A stretch of DNA of 6,745 nucleotides from an uncultured Bacteroidota bacterium. Its GTDB lineage: Bacteria > Bacteroidota > Bacteroidia > NS11-12g > UBA955. The first letter of the stretch is position 1. Each line of letters starts with the position of its first letter. This document shows, piece after piece, positions 1-5,362 of this stretch. The translations under genes and the position numbers were made by a program. The stretch lies in assembly GCA_903879775.1 (NCBI GenBank), contig CAIRMY010000109.1:1-6745 (forward strand). Direction: 5' to 3'. Below the pieces are notes generated by a model. That model saw only the letters and a program-made list of their open reading frames with translations. It was not told the origin of the DNA and ran no database searches.

Positions 1-803
1 AACACAATTAAAGATAAATTGATTTCCTGTAATTTAGAACCGTTATAATATGTAATGACAAAAACCGGGAGCATTACAATTGAAAAAATAAAATTCACAT
101 TGATTTGCCTTTGAATTTGTCGTTTCCATAATTCTGCAATTTCTAAACTTGAAGTAAATGCAAATTGAAATATATAATGAAGTCCAAAAATTGCTGCCAC
201 AAAAACCAAGGCTAGAATATACGTAAGTAAACTGTTTAATTGAACATATTCAGATGTAATAATGTACAATAGAACTCCCTGACAGAAAACTAATAAACCG
301 ATAATATATGCATGAATTGAACCTGCAATACTGCTTACTTTTTGCTCTCTAATTAAATCTTCAAAGTAATATTTCTTTATAAAACTTTTGAATCGCAATT
401 CTAATTGTTTCACAAAAACTGCTCTATAATAAAGAAAATAGAAAATAATAAATAAACTCAATCCAAAAAACCAAAACCTACCTCGGGCAACCCGTAAATA
501 AGTTTCATGGATAAAAGGATTGAATGGATCTGGGGATACGGCAACCCTTTTCTGAGGCAAGGTAAATTCAGTTGGAGCATACATCAACTTTTTCAAGGAG
601 TCAATTTTGAACGAATCACGAAACATATAAGCATGATATTCTGCCCATGATAATCTGTGAAAGGTCGTATCTAATTGAACACTTAAACTCTGATTTGCAC
701 TATCGAAGGTCAATTGCTGAGCATTCAACGCTCCGCTACACTGCAAAGCGATCCAAATAATGGCAAAAATGACTCTGATTTTAAAAAATACGACCTTGTG
801 CAT
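1..803 (-). CDS. DUF4271-type membrane protein, 3' end beyond the window
   Basis: An uninterrupted minus-strand frame starts at the ATG complementary to 801-803 and runs 267 codons to the left edge without a stop, so the C-terminus is missing. Residues 1-28 look like a signal peptide (basic start, hydrophobic core near residues 11-20, then S-G-A-L-N-A before Q-Q). Residues 29-105 are a polar, presumably periplasmic stretch. At least four hydrophobic segments follow, near residues 110-126, 162-182, 191-210 and 236-252, with a basic loop (about 127-155) between the first two. A signal peptide, a polar region and then a multi-span domain with the L-P-V-F-V-I-T-Y-Y-N type segment fit the Bacteroidota DUF4271 family as I remember it. 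Its biochemical function is unknown; the family is often found near heme-biosynthesis genes, and here it diverges from hemW. The frame, signal peptide and membrane segments are seen; the family name is recognition from memory. Confidence 0.8.
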   Translation of the reverse strand, partial: MHKVVFFKIRVIFAIIWIALQCSGALNAQQLTFDSANQSLSVQLDTTFHRLSWAEYHAYMFRDSFKIDSLKKLMYAPTEFTLPQKRVAVSPDPFNPFIHETYLRVARGRFWFFGLSLFIIFYFLYYRAVFVKQLELRFKSFIKKYYFEDLIREQKVSSIAGSIHAYIIGLLVFCQGVLLYIITSEYVQLNSLLTYILALVFVAAIFGLHYIFQFAFTSSLEIAELWKRQIQRQINVNFIFSIVMLPVFVITYYNGSKLQEINLSLIV

Positions 804-810
804 TTCACTG

Positions 811-818
811 CAAAAATA
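811..818 (-). promoter_or_regulatory. -7 box of the DUF4271-type gene
   Basis: On the minus strand this reads TATTTTTG, an exact match to the Bacteroidota -7 consensus TAnnTTTG, followed by C as is common. No TTG lies at the expected distance upstream; the nearest is about 25 bases away rather than about 20. Only seven bases separate the box from the ATG at 803, so a start of transcription a few bases downstream would leave almost no leader. The box is common in A+T-rich DNA, so this is a candidate. Confidence 0.5.
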
Positions 819-848
819 ATTGAATATCGCAGAGTTTAACATTCAATT
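818..848. repeat. 8-bp inverted repeat between divergent promoters
   Basis: AATTGAAT at 818-825 and ATTCAATT at 841-848 are perfect inverted copies separated by 15 bases, with arm centres about 23 bp apart. The element lies between the two outward-facing -7 boxes of the DUF4271-type gene and hemW and touches the first of them. That position would suit an operator for a dimeric regulator acting on both genes. The arms are made almost only of A and T, so chance is a serious alternative. Confidence 0.3.
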
Positions 849-864
849 TACAAGAAACTTTTAT

Positions 865-896
865 CTGTCTTTTTTAATTAATATTGTAGACCTTTG
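865..896 (+). promoter_or_regulatory. Candidate hemW promoter
   Basis: GACCTTTG at 889-896 matches the Bacteroidota -7 box TAnnTTTG except at the first base and is followed by CACC. CTG at 865-867, one base off the upstream TTG element, lies 21 bases before it, which is the usual spacing. Transcription would then begin around 900-903, at or next to the proposed TTG start codon at 901. This fits a start at 901 better than one at 820, which lies upstream of the box. Confidence 0.45.
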
Positions 897-900
897 CACC

Positions 901-2022
901 TTGGCTGGCCTTTATATCCATATCCCCTTTTGCCGAAAAGCATGCACTTATTGCAACTTTCATTTTAGTACATCTTTTAAAAATGTAGATCAATTAATTG
1001 ATGCAATGACCATCGAAATAAAAGATCGTGCAGGTGAATTAGCAAACCAATCAGTTGAAACCATTTATTTTGGCGGAGGGACGCCTTCCGTGCTTTCAGA
1101 AACTCAACTTTCTGCAATTATCAGCGCCATTCGAATCAATTTCAATGTCAATGAACTCATTGAATTCACGTTGGAAGCCAATCCAGAGGACATCAATTCT
1201 GTAAATCTTGAACTTTGGAGAAAATTAGGCGTAAATAGACTAAGCATTGGATTGCAATCGTTAAGCAATGTTGAATTACAAAAAATGAATCGTGCACATA
1301 CTGCTGATGATTCAAAAAAAGCTGTTGAGCTTTCATTGCAAGGTGGCTTCGACAAAATTACAATCGATTTAATTTACGGTACACCTTGGAAGTCAGATTC
1401 AGAATGGACTGCCGAATTGGATTGGGCTCTAAATTCAGGAATTAACCATTTATCGGCCTATGCTTTAACCATAGAGCCGAAAACTTTGCTGTCTCATTTG
1501 GTCAACAAAAAAGAAATCGCACCTTCTAGCGACGAAAAAGTTGAACGTCAATTTTTTATCCTTCAAAATAAAATTCAAGAATTTGAATGGGATGCATATG
1601 AGATTAGCAATTATTGTAAACCTAGCCACCAAGCGATTCACAATAGCAATTACTGGACAGGAAAGGCATATTTGGGCATAGGGCCAGCCGCGCACTCCTA
1701 TAATGGATATCAAAGGCGTTGGAATGTGGCAAACAATGCTTCTTACATAGACGCCATAGAAAACAAAAAATCTTATTTTGAAATTGAGGATTTAACAATT
1801 GAAAATCAGTTAAATGAATACATTATGACCCAATTGAGAACAAAAAAGGGTTTGGATATTCAACATCTTTTAAAAACGGAACCCAATTGGTTAAAAAACA
1901 ACAAATCAAAATTGGACACCTTATTGCTAAACAAACACATAGCGTTAAATTCAACGCATTGTTATCTTACAAATTCGGGGAAATTAATTTCCGATTATAT
2001 TATTTCTGAATTGATGATTTAA
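901..2022 (+). CDS. hemW: HemW, radical SAM heme chaperone
   Basis: HemW (formerly annotated as an oxygen-independent coproporphyrinogen III oxidase-like protein) binds heme and a [4Fe-4S] cluster and is thought to deliver heme to respiratory proteins in the cytoplasm. In the 373-residue reading, C11-x3-C15-x2-C18 binds the cluster. It is followed by N19-F20 rather than the fourth cysteine seen in true HemN. GGGTPS (58-63), E-A-N-P (92-95), LSIGLQS (114-120) and D-L-I-Y-G-T-P (156-162) mark the radical SAM barrel. Y-E-I-S-N-Y (233-238), H-N-x2-Y-W (247-252) and G-I-G-P-A-A-H-S (259-266) are HemW-type motifs, and a C-terminal HemN_C-like domain follows. The start is TTG at 901. It sits exactly where Bacteroidota homologues have the M of M-A-G-[IL]-Y-I-H-I-P-F-C, and the first in-frame ATG would remove the cysteine motif. 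Another TTG at 820 would add 27 unconserved, hydrophobic residues. Length is normal for the family. No Shine-Dalgarno sequence is visible. Confidence 0.95.
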   Translation: MAGLYIHIPFCRKACTYCNFHFSTSFKNVDQLIDAMTIEIKDRAGELANQSVETIYFGGGTPSVLSETQLSAIISAIRINFNVNELIEFTLEANPEDINSVNLELWRKLGVNRLSIGLQSLSNVELQKMNRAHTADDSKKAVELSLQGGFDKITIDLIYGTPWKSDSEWTAELDWALNSGINHLSAYALTIEPKTLLSHLVNKKEIAPSSDEKVERQFFILQNKIQEFEWDAYEISNYCKPSHQAIHNSNYWTGKAYLGIGPAAHSYNGYQRRWNVANNASYIDAIENKKSYFEIEDLTIENQLNEYIMTQLRTKKGLDIQHLLKTEPNWLKNNKSKLDTLLLNKHIALNSTHCYLTNSGKLISDYIISELMI

Positions 2023-2101
2023 AATTAGCATTGTGGTCATCGGAATGCAAGATTAAGATTATAATTCAGTTACAAGCAACAAATTCAATATAATTTAGGT
2101 C

Positions 2102-2109
2102 TATATTTG
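2102..2109 (+). promoter_or_regulatory. -7 box of the PKD/T9SS surface protein gene
   Basis: TATATTTG is an exact TAnnTTTG match, 19 bases before the ATG at 2129. No good TTG element is seen about 20 bases upstream. The predicted leader is short (about 10-15 bases) and has no Shine-Dalgarno sequence. The rest of the 106-base gap after hemW holds no gene. A 5-bp GCATT/AATGC inverted repeat at 2028-2048 has no T-run, so hemW has no clear terminator. Confidence 0.6.
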
Positions 2110-2128
2110 TAATCTTAATACCCCACAA

Positions 2129-4312
2129 ATGAAAAAAATATTACAATTTTTCTTGACTTTAATATTTGCATTCACAATTGCAAATGTTTCAGCTCAGGGA
2201 ACAACGAAAAAAACCGATTGGTATTATGTTGCAACTTGTTTAAAAATTGAGGCAAAACCAACATTCGTAGATAGTTGTGCAACCGTAACTTGGGCCATTG
2301 GCTCTAGCACCACTTATTCGGGAAATGTATTAACCCATACTTTTTCGGCTCCAGGGACTTACCAAGTTTGTATGAAGTACAAAAATAGTTGCACAAAGTG
2401 GGATACTACAATTTGCAAATCTGTAACTGTTGATACTTGTCCTTGTAGCTTTACGCCATATTTAGTATTAACGAATGATACATCAGACTGTTATAAATAC
2501 AAATACACAGCATACCCTACGAACACCAGTTCTACAGGAAAATATTCATATGTGGTTAATTTCGGAGATAATACATACAGTACCACTAGAGATGGATTTC
2601 ATACTTATGCAAAAAATGGCACCTACAAGGTTTGTGTTTCTGTAAAATACACAAATTCAGTGGGTAAATATTGTGTGAAAGATTATTGCAAAACAATTAC
2701 CGTAAACTGCGCAAAAAAATGTAATTGGACAACGCCTAAAATTTCGTTCACAAATAAATGTAATTCATATAAATTTTTTGCTACCGATCAAAATGATTCA
2801 TGTGTTTATTATAAATGGACTATCGTCGACTCTGGATTGGCTATTTATACTGCGTACGGGACAGTTGCAGAATTTAAATTCAAAACAAAAGGATATCATT
2901 ACATCAAGTTAACCTATTATAATTCATGTACTGGTTGCGATACTATATTAACAAAATACATTTACGATACTTGCATGACAGTTTGCAAATGGGCTGGTGC
3001 ATCTATGAGTTATTCAAAAGTAAATTGTTATTCATTTAATTATGAAGCGAGTGATTTAAAAGATACTTGTATTACATATACATTGATAGTTGGTAATAAA
3101 ATTATCAATTCGAACAGAACTAACAGTGTTTATTTCACTTCAAATGGCACCTACAATGTTGGGTATCGCTTTTACAACAAATGCAATGGTTGCGACACCA
3201 TTATTTGGTCAAAACTTGTCATCAACTGCTTTGCAAATAAATGCAATTGGCCTTCAAACTTGGGATATACAACGACCCTAGTTCAATGTCCTTACATTAA
3301 AATTGTTGCCAATTCCAACAACGATTCATGTTTGATTTATAAATGCTACATCAATGATTCACTTGTTCCTTATTATGGAGGAACAGGAAGAATGTTTGCA
3401 TATAAAATGCCTAAAAATGGCACGTATAAAATCTGCATGAAAATTAGCAATCCCTGCACTGGTTGTGATACAACTATATGTTCTTCATATACGACAGATT
3501 GCATTGGTGCAACAAAATGCAATTGGAGCAATTTCGGATGGAACTATAGCAGTCAGTGCAAAAAATACACTTTTGAAGCCACAAATTCTAATGATACTTG
3601 TATAACTTACACCTATAAAATTAGTGGCACAAGCACTAGCGCCCCTACTTATTTATATGGAAGATTGTCTACTCATGAATTCACGAGCAATGGAACTTAC
3701 ACTGTCTGTTTGTATTTAAAGAACAAATGCAAAAATTGCGATACGATGATTTGCAAAACAGTTGTTGTGAATTGCAATTCAACTAAAAAATGCAATTGGA
3801 ATTCACCAGACTTTTCTTACAAAAGTTCTTCTGTAGATTCTTGCATGTATACTTTTGAAGCTAAAAATTTGAACAATTATTGCATTACATACAAATGGTA
3901 CATTGGCGATTCTGGCAATACCAATACATTGTATGGCAGATTGGTTCAACATAAATTTGGTAGCAATGGGGTGCAAAATGTATATTTAGGTCTGAGCGAC
4001 ACGTGCAACAAATGCGATACCTTTATATACAAACAAATGTATACGAATTGTTTTGGAGTTGGGGTTCATCCAATTGAATCAAATCAAATAAAAATCCAAC
4101 CAAATCCAGTTAATTCAGAATTTTACATCAATGTAAATCAATCTTCAAATGTTGTCATTTATGATCAAATGGGAAGAATTATAAGTTTATTTAGCCTGGA
4201 TGGAGATAATTTAAGCCAAAAAGTTCAGTGTTCAAGTTGGTCGAAGGGAGTATACTTCCTCCAAGTAACAACCAACACTCAAACACAGAAAATTAAATTC
4301 ATTAAAGAATAA
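2129..4312 (+). CDS. Secreted cysteine-rich PKD-repeat protein with T9SS sorting domain
   Basis: 727 residues, probably exported by Sec and then moved across the outer membrane by the type IX system to the surface or medium. Residues 1-22 are a signal peptide (K-K, hydrophobic core, V-S-A before Q). Residues 29-641 are seven tandem PKD-like repeats of 76-92 residues. The second keeps the canonical F-G-D-N and H-T-Y...N-G-T-Y signature; the others are divergent. Repeats 3-7 each open with C-[NK]-W. They carry six conserved cysteines, including a C-x2-C-D-T motif after N-G-T-Y-x-V, and end in a cysteine. Residues about 650-727 are a T9SS type A sorting domain (I-x-I-Q-P-N-P-V-N, V-I-Y-D-Q-M-G-R, W-S-K-G-V-Y-F, K-I-K-F-I-K-E). 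The protein has 48 cysteines, 47 of them within the repeats. No catalytic domain is visible, so a structural or adhesive role is an inference. The ATG follows a good -7 box and starts the signal peptide; a terminator follows the stop, so the gene is probably monocistronic. Confidence 0.9.
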   Translation: MKKILQFFLTLIFAFTIANVSAQGTTKKTDWYYVATCLKIEAKPTFVDSCATVTWAIGSSTTYSGNVLTHTFSAPGTYQVCMKYKNSCTKWDTTICKSVTVDTCPCSFTPYLVLTNDTSDCYKYKYTAYPTNTSSTGKYSYVVNFGDNTYSTTRDGFHTYAKNGTYKVCVSVKYTNSVGKYCVKDYCKTITVNCAKKCNWTTPKISFTNKCNSYKFFATDQNDSCVYYKWTIVDSGLAIYTAYGTVAEFKFKTKGYHYIKLTYYNSCTGCDTILTKYIYDTCMTVCKWAGASMSYSKVNCYSFNYEASDLKDTCITYTLIVGNKIINSNRTNSVYFTSNGTYNVGYRFYNKCNGCDTIIWSKLVINCFANKCNWPSNLGYTTTLVQCPYIKIVANSNNDSCLIYKCYINDSLVPYYGGTGRMFAYKMPKNGTYKICMKISNPCTGCDTTICSSYTTDCIGATKCNWSNFGWNYSSQCKKYTFEATNSNDTCITYTYKISGTSTSAPTYLYGRLSTHEFTSNGTYTVCLYLKNKCKNCDTMICKTVVVNCNSTKKCNWNSPDFSYKSSSVDSCMYTFEAKNLNNYCITYKWYIGDSGNTNTLYGRLVQHKFGSNGVQNVYLGLSDTCNKCDTFIYKQMYTNCFGVGVHPIESNQIKIQPNPVNSEFYINVNQSSNVVIYDQMGRIISLFSLDGDNLSQKVQCSSWSKGVYFLQVTTNTQTQKIKFIKE
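2213..4051 (+). repeat. Seven tandem PKD-like coding repeats
   Basis: Approximate units are 2213-2440, 2441-2710, 2711-2974, 2975-3229, 3230-3502, 3503-3775 and 3776-4051 (76, 90, 88, 85, 91, 91 and 92 residues). Units 3 to 7 share a cysteine frame: C-[NK]-W, a C about 13-17 residues later, a C in [DN]-x-C about 13-14 residues after that, then C-x2-C-D-T, then a closing C. Units 1 and 2 are the most divergent; in unit 1 the second cysteine of C-x2-C is W91. Units 5 and 6 carry three and two extra cysteines. DNA identity persists only in short patches. AAATGCAATTGG is exact at the start of units 5, 6 and 7, and AAATGGCACCTACAA is shared by units 2 and 4. This suggests old duplication with divergence rather than recent slippage. 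Confidence 0.8.
4076..4309 (+). other. T9SS type A C-terminal sorting domain
   Basis: This segment encodes residues 650-727 of the PKD protein. It shows the ordered landmarks of the family: a strand with I-K-I-Q-P-N-P-V-N, a strand with V-V-I-Y-D-Q-M-G-R, then G-V-Y-F-L-Q-V and a basic end, K-I-K-F-I-K-E. In known T9SS substrates this domain directs passage through the outer-membrane translocon and is removed or swapped for an anchor. No T9SS machinery gene lies in the window, so secretion depends on genes elsewhere. Confidence 0.88.
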
Positions 4313-4329
4313 TTAAAATGATTTGCAAA

Positions 4330-4360
4330 AAGTCCCATTTCGATGGGACTTGCTTATTTT
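4330..4360 (+). terminator. Intrinsic terminator after the PKD protein gene
   Basis: A perfect 9-bp stem, AAGTCCCAT (4330-4338) and ATGGGACTT (4343-4351), encloses a TTCG tetraloop and is followed by GCTTATTTT. The T tract is interrupted but the hairpin is compact, and it lies 17 bases after the stop codon. It separates this gene from the universal stress protein gene, which has its own -7 box. Confidence 0.8.
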
Positions 4361-4396
4361 ATGACAAACATCATTTTATATATCTAAATAACATTG

Positions 4397-4404
4397 TACT
4401 TTTG
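4397..4404 (+). promoter_or_regulatory. -7 box of the universal stress protein gene
   Basis: TACTTTTG is an exact TAnnTTTG match, 16 bases before the ATG at 4421 and 36 bases after the preceding terminator tail. No clear TTG is seen about 20 bases upstream. An out-of-frame ATG at 4416 lies in the short leader. No Shine-Dalgarno sequence is visible. Confidence 0.6.
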
Positions 4405-4420
4405 AATTAAATTAAATGTC

Positions 4421-5290
4421 ATGGAAAGAAAAACAAACAATAACATTTTAGTCCCTACCGATTTTTCTGATGTTGCAGAATGTGCATTAAATCATGCAAT
4501 TAAGGTAGCTCAAGCTTACAAAAACGAAATCACCTTGCTTTTTATTTTGGAAGAAGGAATTTTGGGTGGTTTGTTTTCTGGTTCTCAATCTGAAGTTATG
4601 AAAGATGCAATTGCCACAAAATTGCAATTAAAAGCAGATGAAATCACAAAAAAAACAGGTCTTAAAGTTTCAACAAGAATTGGCAAAGGAAAGGTTTATA
4701 AAGCAATTTCTGAAATTGCCAACGATGAACATTTTGATTCAATCATAATGGGTAGCCATGGTGCAAGTGGATTAGAGCAAATTGTTGGATCCAATGCTTC
4801 TCGCACAATACAATATGCAGAAGTACCTGTAGTGGTTATTAAAAACTCCAACATATCTGAAAAAGGATATCAAAAAATTGTAATGCCAATTGATTTAACG
4901 ATTGAAACGCGTCAAAAAGTTGATTGGGCTATTCATTTAGCAAAAAAATTCGATTCTGAAATTCACGTGGTTTATTCTAAATCAAACGACGAATATCTAG
5001 ATCGTAAAATTCAAAATAACATTGCTCAAGTTGAGTTTGACTTTAAGTCAAAAAATGTAAAATATCAAATTTATGAATTTAAAGACGGTGTGTTAGACAA
5101 CTTTGCAACCGAAATTCACAACTACGCAAATATTGTTAATGCTGATTTAATTTTGGCTATGACACATACCGAAAAAGGCATTTCAGAGATTATTATTGGA
5201 ACTTTAACCCAACAATTGGTAAATAGGGCTAACAATGTTGCAATTATGTGTATTCACCCACGTGAAACAGCATTTACATACGATTATTAA
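4421..5290 (+). CDS. Universal stress protein, two tandem UspA domains
   Basis: 289 residues, cytoplasmic, with two UspA-type nucleotide-binding folds in tandem, a common Bacteroidota arrangement. Domain 1 (about residues 6-141) begins with I-L-V-P-T-D-F-S, where D14 is the usual base-contacting aspartate. It has the phosphate-loop motif G111-S-H-G114...G123-S124 and ends in V-P-V-V-V-I-K. The spacing is G-x2-G-x8-G-S, one residue shorter than the usual G-x2-G-x9-G-[ST]. Domain 2 (about 152-280) starts with I-V-M-P-I-D-L-T. It has lost the first glycines of the loop (M-T-H-T-E-K-G-I-S-E-I-I-I-G-T) and ends C-I-H-P-R-E, a pattern I recall as typical of Bacteroidota second domains. Family members respond to stress or energy limitation, often by binding ATP. 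Which stress applies here, and whether it binds ATP, cannot be read from the sequence. The ATG follows its own -7 box and gives a normal N-terminus. Confidence 0.93.
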   Translation: MERKTNNNILVPTDFSDVAECALNHAIKVAQAYKNEITLLFILEEGILGGLFSGSQSEVMKDAIATKLQLKADEITKKTGLKVSTRIGKGKVYKAISEIANDEHFDSIIMGSHGASGLEQIVGSNASRTIQYAEVPVVVIKNSNISEKGYQKIVMPIDLTIETRQKVDWAIHLAKKFDSEIHVVYSKSNDEYLDRKIQNNIAQVEFDFKSKNVKYQIYEFKDGVLDNFATEIHNYANIVNADLILAMTHTEKGISEIIIGTLTQQLVNRANNVAIMCIHPRETAFTYDY

Positions 5291-5301
5291 TCAATCTTTA
5301 T

Positions 5302-5340
5302 AACATAAAAAAAGCGGCCATGGTCGCTTTTTTTTATGTT
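5302..5340. terminator. Bidirectional terminator between convergent genes
   Basis: A long hairpin centred between 5320 and 5321. The core stem AGCGGC/GTCGCT (one G-T wobble, CATG loop) is extended by seven A (5307-5313) pairing with the eight-T run (5328-5335). After a one-base bulge it is extended further by AACAT (5302-5306) with ATGTT (5336-5340). Read on plus, the stem is followed by T8 and ends the universal stress protein transcript 11 bases after its stop. Read on minus it is followed by T7 and ends the TonB-dependent receptor transcript 22 bases after its stop. Confidence 0.9.
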
Positions 5341-5362
5341 TAATATCTTCTTTTCTTGCCGT

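Noticed and set aside
760..803. Lipoprotein signal (L-Q-C-S near residue 21) in the DUF4271-type protein
   Set aside because: The residue before the cysteine is glutamine rather than the small residue a lipobox requires; a standard signal peptide with cleavage near residue 28 fits better.
820..900. N-terminal extension of HemW as a membrane anchor
   Set aside because: The 27 residues are hydrophobic in part but unlike any HemW N-terminus; the likely promoter box lies inside this stretch and the conserved start falls at 901.
1104..1713. Two minus-strand open frames (1104-1355 and 1465-1713) inside hemW
   Set aside because: They lie fully opposite a well-conserved radical SAM gene, have no recognisable motifs and no promoter box, and are explained as shadows.
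2028..2048. GCATT/AATGC inverted repeat after hemW as a terminator
   Set aside because: The stem is only 5 bp with an 11-base loop and no T-run follows; it is probably chance.
3090..3281. A 63-codon plus-strand frame within the PKD repeats
   Set aside because: It overlaps the real gene in another frame and carries no motif; the cysteine-framed repeats prove the other frame is used.
2213..4051. The tandem repeats as a CRISPR or DNA-level satellite array
   Set aside because: The periodicity of about 85-92 codons is protein-level; only short DNA patches are identical and there are no uniform repeats with unique spacers.
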